Positions 35,572-44,871 of a stretch of 64,000 bases of DNA are shown one piece after another; the first letter of the stretch is position 1; each line of letters begins with the position of its first letter. The notes beneath the pieces are model-generated. The model was not told the DNA's origin. It ran no database searches and saw only the letters and a program-made list of their open reading frames with translations. The position numbers were made by a program, and so were the translations under genes. The DNA is from Chloroflexota bacterium (GTDB lineage: Bacteria > Chloroflexota > UBA6077 > FW602-bin22 > JACPRP01). The stretch covers positions 1-64,000 of the forward strand of contig JAMCWX010000046.1 of the NCBI GenBank assembly GCA_023480885.1, written 5' to 3'.

Positions 35572-35631
35572 TTCTAAACCTCCTATTTGCAGCGCACGGC
35601 TGCTTAAGCTTTGAGATGCGATAGCCAGGGT

Positions 35632-36393
35632 TTACGCCACGATTCTTTCTGCGATGCGCTTTATCGCTTTGTATGCTGACGAATCATCGGAGACTTCCAC
35701 CAATGGGCGCCCCGCGGCGTCTAGCTTGGCGAGTTCTTCGTCACGTGGAACGGTTCCCAGTAGTTCGATGTTTAACTTCTGGATCTCGTCTTGCATCGCG
35801 ACTGGCAAATCCCCATCCACACGATTGACGACGAGATACGCGTGGCCAATCTTCGTTTTCAGCTCGTCGATCAGCTCAATTACTCTCTCGGCAGCTGTCA
35901 GGCCGCGCATAGTTGGATCGGTTACGGCGAGCAAGACGTCAACGTCGCGTGTTGTCCGACGACTTAAGTGCTCGAGTCCAGCCTCGTTGTCGATCACCAC
36001 GTAGTCGTAGTCCTTGCCGAGGCGATCTATGAGTGCGCGGAGGATATTGTTTGCAGCGCAGTAGCATCCCGCTCCTTCGGGCCGTCCCATCGCGAGAAGG
36101 TCAACGCCAGAGCCTTCGACAAGAACCTCATTGACCTTGTATTCCAGGTAATCCTGTTTACTAATTCCCGGCGCCATGGACCCTGCGCCAACTTTCGTCA
36201 GCATTTCTTCTCTGACATCACCGACGGTTCCGTCAAGGGACAGCCCCAGGACTGCGTTGAGATTAGAGCTTGGGTCCGCGTCGATGGCCAAAACGCTGCC
36301 CCGCTTGTTTTCCTGCAGATACCTGATTAGGAGGCCTGCTATCGTGGTCTTACCCGTCCCCCCTTTGCCAGCTACTGCAATTGTGGTTGTCAC
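35632..36393 (-). CDS. cooC: CooC-type nickel-insertion ATPase
   Basis: The 253-residue MinD/ParA-type ATPase has a deviant Walker A AGKGGTGKTTIAG. Further features are DADPSSNLNAVLG, the CooC metal-binding CxC in GAGCYCAANN near 111, and DNEAGLEHLSRRT. CooC/AcsF proteins load nickel into CO dehydrogenase or acetyl-CoA synthase. No CO dehydrogenase gene is in the window, so the client here is probably AcsB. It lies 50 bases after acsV and 60 before acsE in the operon. Confidence 0.9.
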   Translation of the reverse strand: MTTTIAVAGKGGTGKTTIAGLLIRYLQENKRGSVLAIDADPSSNLNAVLGLSLDGTVGDVREEMLTKVGAGSMAPGISKQDYLEYKVNEVLVEGSGVDLLAMGRPEGAGCYCAANNILRALIDRLGKDYDYVVIDNEAGLEHLSRRTTRDVDVLLAVTDPTMRGLTAAERVIELIDELKTKIGHAYLVVNRVDGDLPVAMQDEIQKLNIELLGTVPRDEELAKLDAAGRPLVEVSDDSSAYKAIKRIAERIVA

Positions 36394-36443
36394 GACCTAC
36401 TCCTTCCTAGTCCCAAGCCTAAAGCCCAAGATGTTCACTGATG

Positions 36444-38435
36444 TTAAGTTTCCACGCTCGTGCCAGAGAGGGCAAGCCTCTCCCTGGTGCTATCGAGTAG
36501 ACTTTGTACCGTTGGGAAAGCAGTCGTGTCCGTGTGCGGCAGGAACAGCGCAGAAGTATACTCGTTCATGAATGAGTTGTCGGCTGAGAGTTCCAGGTAA
36601 GTCATTTTCGCTGCGATTTCATTGGCGAGAAGGCGCATATCCTGGCAGACGAGGGTCGTGTAAGCGCCAAGGGCAGAGGTATTGCCGAGATACTTGAACC
36701 TATCCCAGGGCATGTCAGGCAAGAGACCGATTTGGATCGCCTTCTCGATGTTGATGTGGCGCCCGAATCCGCCGGCGATGAGAATTTGTTCTACATCGGC
36801 CAGCGTCACGCCCACGCTGTTCACAAGGACCGAGAATCCAGCGTAGATCGCTGCCTTAGCGCGTACAAGATTGTTGATATCTGCCTCAGTTAGAACTATG
36901 TCCTGTTCGTGCTGTGTCTCGGATGCCCAGGCGATGACGTACTCGGCGCCGTGTTCTCCTACGCGCACCCGAGGTGTTTTCAGCGCTCGGTTGATACGCC
37001 CGCCCTTGTCGATAACGCCGGACACAAATAGCTCGGCCAGAGACGATAGTAGTCCTGAGCCACATATCCCCTGTGGGGGCAGATTGCCCATGACACGGTA
37101 TGTTGGCTCGTAGGTTTCGGTATTGACCCAGATTTCCTCGATGGCCCCGGGGACCGCTCTCATCCCGTTCCTGACGCCGGCTCCTTCGAACGCTGGCCCA
37201 GCCGAGCAGGCGCAGGTGATCAACCAATCCGCGTTGCCAAGGACGATTTCGCCGTTTGTGCCGACGTCTATGAAGAGAGTCAACTTGCCGCTCTGGAACG
37301 TGCCCGAGCTGAGGACACCCGCGACGATGTCGCCCCCGACGTAGCTCCCCACGCTCGGGAAGGCGTAGATTCCTCCCTCTGGATTGATGCGAATGCCTAG
37401 CTCGCTAGCCCTTACTATGGGAGGATGGGTCGTGAGAGGCACGTAGGGTTCCTCACGGATGTACTTGGGATTGATGCCAAGGAACAGATGGGTCATAGTT
37501 GTATTGCCAGCCACGACCATCTCGTTGATTTCGGGCAGCTTGACTCGGTTTCTGCCGCCGAGTTCGATCAGGAGATCGTTGATTGTCTTAACAATCATTG
37601 CCTGAAGCTGTGATTGCCCGTCGCCTCGCTGTGAATAGATGATGCGAGAGATAATGTCGTCGCCGGCGTTTATCTGCCCGTTGTAGGCCGACGCGATGTC
37701 CACTACCTTGCTTGTGAGCAGGTCCACTAAGTAGGCTACGACAGTAGTAGTTCCAATGTCGACGGCCACGCCCCAGGACGTCTTAGTCTTGTCTCCGCTT
37801 TGCACGTTTATGAGTCTGGATGGCTGCGACCCATTGCCGTTGTCCGTATTGTCGGACTCAAGCACGGCGGTTACATTCCATTCGTCCTGGCGGAGGACCG
37901 TAGGCAGGTTTTTCAGAACCTGCAAGGAAGCGAATACGTTGTCCACGCCTGCCTGGCGCTTCAACTCGCGTCGCAATCTGTCGAAGTCGTTGGTGGCATC
38001 TGCCAGGGTTGGCGGCTCGATGTTCAGGAAGTACTTGCGGATGCGCGGATTGCGCTGCCATTCGCAAGCAATCGGCAGCGCAATCTTCTCGGCGGTCGTC
38101 TCCTGAGGAGGTGCCAGCCTGGTCACCTCTTTCGGCTCGACGTACACTATGACGTCGCCCTTGACCACTGTCATACAGGCCAGCGCAACGCCGCGCTCGA
38201 TTTCGGCCTGGGTAAGATGCGGGCCTTGTCTACGCGCTACTTCGCCCATTTCGATCTGGACTTTGCATCTGCCGCAACGGCCAAATCCCCCACAGGGGGT
38301 TTGCACCTCAACACCCGCACGCTTTGCTGCGTCCAGCAAGAGCGTACCCTGTTCAGCTTCGACTATTTTTCCCGACGGCTTGAAGACGATAATACATTTG
38401 CCGTCAGGATTCTTTCTCACTCCAGACTTATCCAT
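36444..38435 (-). CDS. acsV: ferredoxin-domain ASKHA ATPase, reductive activator of the corrinoid protein
   Basis: The 663-residue protein starts with a [2Fe-2S] ferredoxin domain (TPCGGFGRCGRCKVQIEMG and a later ACMTV cysteine) and a linker. An ASKHA ATPase fold follows (VAVDIGTTTVVAYLVDL, VVAGNTTMTHLFLGI, FIDVGTNGEIVLGN, ILIAGGFGRHINIEKA). This matches RACo/AcsV, which uses ATP to rescue accidentally oxidised Co(II) corrinoid to Co(I). It sits between acsC and cooC. A 158-base gap before it contains a 7-base inverted repeat (38495-38501 with 38517-38523) of unknown meaning. Confidence 0.92.
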   Translation of the reverse strand: MDKSGVRKNPDGKCIIVFKPSGKIVEAEQGTLLLDAAKRAGVEVQTPCGGFGRCGRCKVQIEMGEVARRQGPHLTQAEIERGVALACMTVVKGDVIVYVEPKEVTRLAPPQETTAEKIALPIACEWQRNPRIRKYFLNIEPPTLADATNDFDRLRRELKRQAGVDNVFASLQVLKNLPTVLRQDEWNVTAVLESDNTDNGNGSQPSRLINVQSGDKTKTSWGVAVDIGTTTVVAYLVDLLTSKVVDIASAYNGQINAGDDIISRIIYSQRGDGQSQLQAMIVKTINDLLIELGGRNRVKLPEINEMVVAGNTTMTHLFLGINPKYIREEPYVPLTTHPPIVRASELGIRINPEGGIYAFPSVGSYVGGDIVAGVLSSGTFQSGKLTLFIDVGTNGEIVLGNADWLITCACSAGPAFEGAGVRNGMRAVPGAIEEIWVNTETYEPTYRVMGNLPPQGICGSGLLSSLAELFVSGVIDKGGRINRALKTPRVRVGEHGAEYVIAWASETQHEQDIVLTEADINNLVRAKAAIYAGFSVLVNSVGVTLADVEQILIAGGFGRHINIEKAIQIGLLPDMPWDRFKYLGNTSALGAYTTLVCQDMRLLANEIAAKMTYLELSADNSFMNEYTSALFLPHTDTTAFPTVQSLLDSTRERLALSGTSVET

Positions 38436-38593
38436 AGTATGGCCTCGCCGTGTTTTGCGTTGTTCCAGTGAATATGACGCGGCAGCCCGGCGTACGACCG
38501 CGATGCTAAGAACATAGCGGTCGATATGCGAAGGACTGACTGGATCGACGATTATCTTCCCAGGAAAGACCGCCGTCCCGCGTCTCTCGGCGT

Positions 38594-39949
38594 TTAGTTA
38601 GGCGTCCATATCCCCTTAAGGTACGCAGAGATATCGACCGCCTCACGCGGACCGACTGCTATCTTCCAACCAGGCAATTCCTCTTCGACTTCGCCTGACA
38701 TACCAGCGACGAATCCTGGGAGAACGAGCTTGCGATGGCCGATCTTGTCGACGATGTTGGAGGTCTTGACCGCCTTGGCGATCTTCTCGGCGTCGAACTT
38801 GCCGGCTGCCCAGGCTGTAAGGACCGACATCCCTTCAGAATCGGCGATGAGCAACCAGGTAGAGATGCCACTGGCCTCGATCTCACCAGCCACTGTAAAG
38901 TACGTGAGCGAGAAGTTCGTCGTTATGAGCAGCGGTGAATTTGGCCCTGGGTCGCCAAAGGTGTAGATATCTGGCTTGACCTGAATTGGCTTCTGCGGGT
39001 CGGTGTAAACGTTCTGGCGCAGCGTGAGCAATGGGTAGACCAGGGTAGGATCGAAATTGTCCAGTACGATCACGCCGCTGTATTTGGCGATATTCTGCGC
39101 CGCTACAATTGTCTCTTCCTCTGGTGAGCTCGCGAAGCGAGACGGGAACGTGATCATCGGGAATCCCAGTGGCCGGAAGTTCTTCTTCAGCGCAAGACGG
39201 CGAACTTGCGTCATTAACGCCAGCGAGTTGTTGGCACTTGGGGTTTCCGGATCGAGCACCAGGTCTACGACGCCTGCCTTGCTGATTTGATCGGCAAGAG
39301 TGGCCAGTCCGCTTAATCCCTGGTTGCTGTGCACGGCCAGAGGAGCATTGAACTTCTTGGCCAGGGCTGCCATGTCCTCCCAGTTCTCGGAAGTGGCAGC
39401 GTAGATCAGCGGCTTGCTGTCGCCCGCGGCGCCGAGGCCTGCCTCCATAGTCGCAGCATCTTGCGACAGGAGAACCAGCGGCAGGCTAGTCTTGGACTTC
39501 ACCAGCTCGACAGCCTTGGCGAAGGTCTGAGCATTGCCAGAGGCGTTCTCAACTGCAATACCATCGAGGGTAATCTGGATGCCGACACGCTCGACAGAGT
39601 AGTCGCTCACCTTTTGCACCAAAGCGGCGATTGCCTCAGGGCTCTGGGTATCCTTGACCCTCACCACAATTCCTGGCTGGTGGAAGAAGGTTTTCTCGTG
39701 TCGGAAACAAACGGTTTCGTTACCAATCTCAATCTTCTTGTTGCCAGCGCCGATCACGACAAGGCGAATTGGCGGCGCGCCAGCGGACTCGAGAGCTGCT
39801 TTGGACTCATCCGAAACGTACGGGCAGGCGGACAACTCGGCAGCCTTGGAAGCCAGCTTCATTGCGAACGCCAAACACGTTGGCTGACCGCATTCTTTGC
39901 AGTTCGTCTTGGGAAGTAGTTTATAGATTTCTAGGCCACTAAGTGCCAT
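38594..39949 (-). CDS. acsC: corrinoid iron-sulfur protein large subunit (ACDS gamma)
   Basis: The 451-residue protein begins with the [4Fe-4S] motif KTNCKECGQPTCLAFAMKLA...LSACPYV. A TIM-barrel domain and a C-terminal corrinoid-binding domain follow, ending near AGMSGEVEEELPGWKIAVGPREAVDISAYLKG. With AcsD it carries the methyl group between AcsE and the nickel site of AcsB. It follows acsD by 38 bases. The family assignment rests on the cysteine cluster and full-length similarity. Confidence 0.94.
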   Translation of the reverse strand: MALSGLEIYKLLPKTNCKECGQPTCLAFAMKLASKAAELSACPYVSDESKAALESAGAPPIRLVVIGAGNKKIEIGNETVCFRHEKTFFHQPGIVVRVKDTQSPEAIAALVQKVSDYSVERVGIQITLDGIAVENASGNAQTFAKAVELVKSKTSLPLVLLSQDAATMEAGLGAAGDSKPLIYAATSENWEDMAALAKKFNAPLAVHSNQGLSGLATLADQISKAGVVDLVLDPETPSANNSLALMTQVRRLALKKNFRPLGFPMITFPSRFASSPEEETIVAAQNIAKYSGVIVLDNFDPTLVYPLLTLRQNVYTDPQKPIQVKPDIYTFGDPGPNSPLLITTNFSLTYFTVAGEIEASGISTWLLIADSEGMSVLTAWAAGKFDAEKIAKAVKTSNIVDKIGHRKLVLPGFVAGMSGEVEEELPGWKIAVGPREAVDISAYLKGIWTPN

Positions 39950-39987
39950 GTTATTTCTCCTTTAACAAACTTGATCTGTGCTAGGGC

Positions 39988-40956
39988 CTACTGAGCCATC
40001 ATCAGGTCTATAGTCTTCCGAATGAGCCCGACCGCCTTGGGATGGCGCAGGACGACGATGTCGGCCCCAGCCTGAAGCTGTGTCGTGGCGGTTATGGTTT
40101 CCCAGATTACGCCGCGCTCCGCGTAATTGCCCCATGCCTCGGGCACGCCCTCGCTGACCTTAGATTCCTTGGCCCTCCAGGCCTCCTCGCCGACGGTGCA
40201 GATTGTGGGCATCTGGGTCATGCCGTCGCCCTGTAGGGATGAGAGGCGTAGACGCTCCAGCACTGAATACGAGTATTCCAGGCCATATCCCAGGGCTCCC
40301 GTCGTGGGGTCCATCAGAATACGATCCAGTGGAAGGCCCATATCGTTGATCAGAATGTTAATCTGTTTCTGAATATTGACGTCGATGGGTGCGCGGGCAA
40401 TGGCGATGTGGCCGTTTGCCAGACACGCGGCAACGATCGTGCGATAATTGCCTTGCTCGCAAAGGCCGATGGCGAGACGCTCGCCAGCCGTGACCTCAGC
40501 CACTCTGACCAGAACGTCGTTGTCTTTCTCAGCAACGCCAGGGCCATAGACGATGAGGGGCAGACCAACTGCACCCAAAACGCTCTTTACAGTTTGGGCA
40601 ACTTCATCGGCTCCTCTGTTACCAGCGTCTGGATGTGCGCTGCGCAAATTCAGCGCGATAAGATCAGGCCCAAGCTCTGCTGCCTTCTTGGCCCAAGCGA
40701 CAACATCTTTTGTTGTGTCACCCCAAGCCGCTCGAAGCGCTGGCGACCAGTCTTGCGGATCGACATCTTGAATCTGTATGGCGATAACGGGCCGATGTGG
40801 AACCGATCCCTCGAAATGCAAGAAGGGTAGCGTAGCGGAGCCGCCAACGGTAACTGTACTGGTCCTGGTGCCCCCTTCGGCTTGTGTTGCCCCTAGAGTT
40901 ACCTCTCGTACTTTACCATTCCATTTCTCGATGGGTGTTTCGACTGTGACTGGCAC
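39988..40956 (-). CDS. acsD: corrinoid iron-sulfur protein small subunit (ACDS delta)
   Basis: The 322-residue TIM-barrel protein has PVIAIQIQDVDPQDWSPALRAAWGD and DLIALNLRSAHPDAGNRGADE. ILMDPTTGALGYGLEYSYSVLERLRLSSLQGD and a late GVIWETITATTQLQAGADIVVLRHPKA follow. It pairs with AcsC to form the corrinoid protein. GTG 40956 is chosen: AAAGGAG lies 8 bases upstream and the family start VPVTVETPIEKW follows. A longer frame to 41091 has no homology and enters the intergenic hairpin. Confidence 0.93.
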   Translation of the reverse strand: MPVTVETPIEKWNGKVREVTLGATQAEGGTRTSTVTVGGSATLPFLHFEGSVPHRPVIAIQIQDVDPQDWSPALRAAWGDTTKDVVAWAKKAAELGPDLIALNLRSAHPDAGNRGADEVAQTVKSVLGAVGLPLIVYGPGVAEKDNDVLVRVAEVTAGERLAIGLCEQGNYRTIVAACLANGHIAIARAPIDVNIQKQINILINDMGLPLDRILMDPTTGALGYGLEYSYSVLERLRLSSLQGDGMTQMPTICTVGEEAWRAKESKVSEGVPEAWGNYAERGVIWETITATTQLQAGADIVVLRHPKAVGLIRKTIDLMMAQ

Positions 40957-41096
40957 TAGTCTTTCTCCTTTCCGCTCCACGGTTAGATTTGCGTCCCGAC
41001 AGCGTTTCACGCGCCTTTGCCAAGCTATGCCAGGACTGTTAATTACGCTAACTACACGATGATTGTCTTCTAAAGTTCTCTTGCTTCGCATCCGAA

Positions 41097-41124
41097 CGCC
41101 GACGCTGCAACTGCAACGTCGGCG
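41097..41124 (-). other. strong hairpin between acsB and acsD
   Basis: Perfect 8-base arms (41097-41104 with 41117-41124) enclose a further TGCA/TGCA pairing. There is no T run on the minus strand, so RNA processing, stability or partial termination is more likely than a simple terminator. Confidence 0.6.
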
Positions 41125-41170
41125 GTCTGAATGTCACATCTTTCGAAACACGTTGTTGTCAACCCTCTCA

Positions 41171-43414
41171 CTAGAAGAGTGGGTCCATCGTCAACGCTGG
41201 GTGACCCTTCTCTTCCAGCCAGGCCAACAGCTCTTCGACGGTCGTCACCGAGCGCTCGTCGGCGATCTTGTCGATCAGCTCGGGATCGCCTTCCCTCTCG
41301 GCCGCGGCTTTCAGCTCCTCTGGCATCGATTCCTTCAGGAAGGAGGACATCCAGACGATCCTCTTCATGCCGCCCTCTGCCGATATGAACTTCTTGCTCG
41401 TCAGATAGTACTTGCCAACACCCATCACGCCTGGCGTCTGCAAGCCGCCGCCCGCCATACCTGCCAGGGTGGAGAACGTCATTCCCGCAGGTGTCATGCT
41501 GGAATCCTCGCGAGACACTACCATCACGCCGTTCGCTTCGGGGATGATCATCACGATGCACTCGAAACAGCCGCAGGCGGTCATCGGCGACTCCATGATC
41601 GAGTAGAGAGTGACGTTCTCGATTGCACGCTGGGAGTTGTTGTAAACGAACTCGTTCGAGCCTTCCCAAATGCCCTTAACCGGATCGATCAAACGGCCCT
41701 TCGCGATCGGCTTGTTTGGACCGGATGGGTTGATCTCGTACGAAGCCTTGCAGTCGAGCCAGTTGTAGGCGCCACAGAGCCCGAGCCGTTCTGGAGAAAC
41801 GACGCACACGTGTGTCGGCGCAAAGCTCTGGCACAGCGTGCAAGAGTAGAAGGTATCTACGGATTCGTCGGTCATATCGGCAAGACGCACGTTGCGCTCG
41901 TGGTATGCCTGTCGAGCGACTTTGAGCATCTCCTCGACCCTGGCCGGATCGGTGTAAAGCCTGACCTGAACCTTCTGGATAATCGCTCCGAACTCGCCGA
42001 GCATCCTGGCCCGAAGGATCTCGCCCAGATGCTTGATCCTGAAGCCTTTATCGGTAGATGACTTGGCGATGCGGACCCAGGCGATGTCGCGCTGGCCGAT
42101 ATGTTGTATACCCTCCGCGCCATTGATGAAGTGGTGTATCTGCCGCTCGAGCACTGGCTCGAAGTCCTTCTCCATCTTGCGGCCTGCCACGTCCACGACG
42201 ATGGCGAGGTTTAGAGCAGCACCATCTGGCACTTCGTCCAGGTCTGGGCCTTCAAGGGTGATCTTGCCGTCCTCGATGCTTTCGGAATCGACGGTTCGCA
42301 GGTACTCGAAGCACTGTGAGCGCTTGCCGCCGAACTCGACTCGGAGTTGATCCTTCCGCACCCGCTCGCCCTCGAAGGCTGAGCCATAGGCTACAGGGAT
42401 GGGGATCTTCGTCACCTTGATTCTTAGGCCGCGGACTTCGATGCAGCGCTGCACCAGTTTCTCGGCTCGTTCGAGGTCGTTCTCGCCTGGTATCTCGTCG
42501 AAGGGCATGCTGACGACGGCCTCGTAAATGGTTAAGCCGTTAGGATAGATGTTGGGAATCGCCGTGTCGGCGATTGTCGGGAATCCATAGCTGACTGCGC
42601 CCGCGGCAGTGGCGTACTTGAGCTCATCGACCTCGCCAAGTGCCAGAACGAAAGCCATGCTGCGGTACTTGTTATACAGGAGGATGTCTTCAGCCTGTCC
42701 GGCTTTGACGCCACCGAACGTTAGAGCGGCACGAGTGGCAAAGCCCAGGGCGTGAACGGCGGAAATTGTGTCTGAACCGAAGGGCACGGTGAAGGTATCA
42801 TAGCCCAGTTCCACGCCCGCTTCCATAAGCTGGTCGGTGATACTCTTCTTGCCGTCGCGGCCTTCCGATTTGGCGCTGAGGAAGATCAGGATACCTCTTG
42901 CCTGCAGCTCGCGAACGATCTTAACAGCCACCTCGGTGCTCTTAGCCGTGCCGACGATGGCCGCAAATCCAGGCATACGCCCATCGACGAGTTGGATGCC
43001 CCAAGACCGGAGCTGAATGTCGTCAATGGAGCCGTTGTATTGTCCCCACGGGGCTTTCTCTGGCCAGGTGCCGCTAGCGGCGCCAATAGAACGAACGCCC
43101 TCGATCAACTCTTCGGCAAAAAGTGTTGCCATTCCAGCGTCGAGAGCGTTGCCCAAATACGGTAGCCAAAGCCTGTCTGAGGGCACTTCGGGCACGAGGG
43201 CCTTACAGTGCTCGATGGTGGGCAACATATCACCCAGTGTCTCGATTTTGTTTCCCGTGAGACCATAAATGGTAGGCAAATAATAGGCCGTGTTAGTGAA
43301 CGCTACGCGCTGATCGGTGCCATACTTCTCGATGGCTTTCTTGACTTCGTCCTCGGCCTGAGCCACAATGGCACGCGCACCTTTGATCGCTGCCGTGGCG
43401 ATGAACTTGGACAT
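41171..43414 (-). CDS. acsB: CO-methylating acetyl-CoA synthase (ACDS beta)
   Basis: The 747-residue protein is full length. The N-terminal domains are present, unlike the truncated archaeal subunit, and the C-terminal A-cluster cysteines are kept: SCTLC (Cys525 and Cys528), THVC, GLCG, and the CGC motif near 614-616 in TACGCFEC. It joins methyl, CO and CoA into acetyl-CoA, or cleaves it. ATG 43414 is used because GGGAGG lies 7 bases upstream and the family start MSKFIATAAIKGA follows. It is first in the operon acsB-acsD-acsC-acsV-cooC-acsE. No CO dehydrogenase (acsA/cooS) is adjacent, so CO would have to come from a distant gene or the enzyme acts on acetyl-CoA. Confidence 0.95.
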   Translation of the reverse strand: MSKFIATAAIKGARAIVAQAEDEVKKAIEKYGTDQRVAFTNTAYYLPTIYGLTGNKIETLGDMLPTIEHCKALVPEVPSDRLWLPYLGNALDAGMATLFAEELIEGVRSIGAASGTWPEKAPWGQYNGSIDDIQLRSWGIQLVDGRMPGFAAIVGTAKSTEVAVKIVRELQARGILIFLSAKSEGRDGKKSITDQLMEAGVELGYDTFTVPFGSDTISAVHALGFATRAALTFGGVKAGQAEDILLYNKYRSMAFVLALGEVDELKYATAAGAVSYGFPTIADTAIPNIYPNGLTIYEAVVSMPFDEIPGENDLERAEKLVQRCIEVRGLRIKVTKIPIPVAYGSAFEGERVRKDQLRVEFGGKRSQCFEYLRTVDSESIEDGKITLEGPDLDEVPDGAALNLAIVVDVAGRKMEKDFEPVLERQIHHFINGAEGIQHIGQRDIAWVRIAKSSTDKGFRIKHLGEILRARMLGEFGAIIQKVQVRLYTDPARVEEMLKVARQAYHERNVRLADMTDESVDTFYSCTLCQSFAPTHVCVVSPERLGLCGAYNWLDCKASYEINPSGPNKPIAKGRLIDPVKGIWEGSNEFVYNNSQRAIENVTLYSIMESPMTACGCFECIVMIIPEANGVMVVSREDSSMTPAGMTFSTLAGMAGGGLQTPGVMGVGKYYLTSKKFISAEGGMKRIVWMSSFLKESMPEELKAAAEREGDPELIDKIADERSVTTVEELLAWLEEKGHPALTMDPLF

Positions 43415-43689
43415 ACGTTTTCCTCCCGTTTGCTTGTGGTTAGAGTTAGAGAATGTGCGACGAAAGGGGACGCCAGGAGGCACTTCACTGTGTAGCCGAC
43501 GTGCCGCATCTTTGCCGCTCGTTAGTCGCCATGCCCAGGCGCCAGGCCCAGGGTCCGAAGCCGCTCTTCGGTATTGCCGGGCGTGGAGTCGGGAACTGAG
43601 AAACCTCTGCTACCTCTGTCAACTACCCTGCAAGAACTGCCACTTTGCACAAGCAGGGACAGGAGCTGGCCAGAGAGTCACACTGCCAG
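43415..43689 (-). other. long (about 275-base) leader of the acs operon
   Basis: The region lies between the predicted acs promoter and the acsB start. It is GC-rich with many local complementarities but matches no riboswitch that I recognise. No gene is supported here. Confidence 0.4.
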
Positions 43690-43695
43690 CAAAGC

Positions 43696-43724
43696 ATTAT
43701 ATCATTTCCCCCAAGTCGTGTCCA
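43696..43724 (-). promoter_or_regulatory. acsB: sigma-70-type promoter of the acs operon
   Basis: On the minus strand TGGACA (43719-43724) and a perfect TATAAT (43696-43701) are 17 bases apart, giving a start near 43689. Confidence 0.6.
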
Positions 43725-43944
43725 CTTTGTGCAGCGACGCCGATTTCGGCCTTGCCAATCTTGTGGGGCCACGCTTGGGCCGCTCATTGCTCAATCACGC
43801 TTGTGCTCTGGCGGAATTGATTGTCGTTGAACAACTGAGCCAGTATCGCATTCTTGGGTCATATCGTCCCAATAACGCCATCCAAATAATAGTACACCGA
43901 GCAAGCTATGTCAATAATACAAGGCCGATTGCCCGCGTGCCAAT

Positions 43945-43973
43945 TTGACAAAAAACGGTTCAGGTGTCATACT
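43945..43973 (+). promoter_or_regulatory. hpt: sigma-70-type promoter of hpt
   Basis: A perfect TTGACA (43945-43950) and CATACT (43968-43973) are 17 bases apart, giving a start near 43980. Confidence 0.7.
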
Positions 43974-44010
43974 TTGTCAAAGAAGGAACCTGGAGGAGGA
44001 TGGCTTTCCT

Positions 44011-44559
44011 GTGTTCACTTCGATACAGCAGGATATTGAAGACGTTCTCATCGGCGAAAACGAGATTCTGGCCAAGGTCAATGAAATGGGACAGGCAATA
44101 TCTAAAGACTACAAGGGCTCGTGTCCTGTGATCGTTGGCGTGCTGAAAGGCAGCGGACCTCTGGTGGCGGATTTGCTGCGAAGGATAACGATTCCTGTGA
44201 CTGTCGATTTCATCTCGGTGAGCAGTTACGGTCCAGCTACTCGTTCGAGCGGGCTTGTGCGTTTCCTGAAAGATCTTGACTTTAGCATAGAAGGAAGACA
44301 CGTTCTGGTGATGGAGGACATCATCGACACAGGGTTGACGTTGAGCTACATATTGCGGGTCTTGAGGGGCAGATATCCAGCCAGCCTGGAAGTAGGTACG
44401 CTGTTGGATAAGCAAGCACGTCGCTTGATCGATATCAAGCTGAGGTACAGAGGCTTCGATCTTCCGGACAGGTTCGTCGTGGGCTATGGTCTTGATTACG
44501 CGCAGCGCTATCGTAACCTACCCTTTATTTGCGCGCTAAGGCCGGAGGTTTACAGTTAG
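44011..44559 (+). CDS. hpt: phosphoribosyltransferase, hypoxanthine phosphoribosyltransferase type
   Basis: The 182-residue protein has the purine PRTase fold: VGVLKGSGPLVADLLRRI, the PRPP-binding HVLVMEDIIDTGLTLSYIL near 113-131, and the C-terminal VGYGLDYAQRYRNLPFICAL. It should salvage hypoxanthine (and possibly guanine) to the nucleotide. The GTG at 44011 fits the promoter at 43945-43973 and a GGAGGAGG about 11 bases upstream; the frame's upstream extension would begin inside the promoter. It is convergent with tatA (21 bases apart). Confidence 0.9.
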   Translation: MFTSIQQDIEDVLIGENEILAKVNEMGQAISKDYKGSCPVIVGVLKGSGPLVADLLRRITIPVTVDFISVSSYGPATRSSGLVRFLKDLDFSIEGRHVLVMEDIIDTGLTLSYILRVLRGRYPASLEVGTLLDKQARRLIDIKLRYRGFDLPDRFVVGYGLDYAQRYRNLPFICALRPEVYS

Positions 44560-44580
44560 TGGCTATGCCTTCATTTCTTC

Positions 44581-44754
44581 CTAAGCGCTCTTCCCCTTGT
44601 GCTCATCCGCCTCTGGTTCGTCTTTCACAGAGTGTCGGAATTCACGGATGCCCTTGCCCAATGCCCCACCAATCTCGGGAAGACGGCCAACGCCGAACAC
44701 TACGATGATGATGACCAGAACGATGAGTAGCTCAGGTACACCGATGCCAGGCAT
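44581..44754 (-). CDS. tatA: twin-arginine translocase subunit TatA/E
   Basis: The 57-residue protein is one N-terminal membrane helix (PELLIVLVIIIVVFGVGRLPEIGGALGKGI), an amphipathic helix and an acidic-basic tail. The FG..RLPE..G..GK pattern is typical of TatA. It forms the pore for folded Tat substrates. ATG 44754 has AAGGGGG 6 bases upstream; a longer frame to 44880 is not supported. No tatC is nearby. Confidence 0.93.
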   Translation of the reverse strand: MPGIGVPELLIVLVIIIVVFGVGRLPEIGGALGKGIREFRHSVKDEPEADEHKGKSA

Positions 44755-44871
44755 AGAATACCCCCTTAAATATAACACGCGCGCTCTCGCGCCCCTTGAT
44801 CTCTCGGCGCGACCTAGTTTAGCATAAAGCACATCTATCACGCAACTTTCACTCGTCAGGAGGAGCTGTTT

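Noticed and set aside
41063-42061. 332-residue open frame on the plus strand opposite acsB
   Set aside because: It is antisense to a full-length conserved gene with intact metal ligands; its translation is His/Arg/Leu-rich with no motif.
43471-43490. Possible cobalamin riboswitch B12 box (GCCAGGAGGC)
   Set aside because: It is on the strand opposite to the acs transcript, and the rest of the B12 element is missing.
43621-43665. Possible sigma-54 motif before acsB (TGGCAGTTCTTGC on the minus strand)
   Set aside because: The GG-GC spacing is 8 rather than 10, and a good sigma-70-type promoter lies just upstream.
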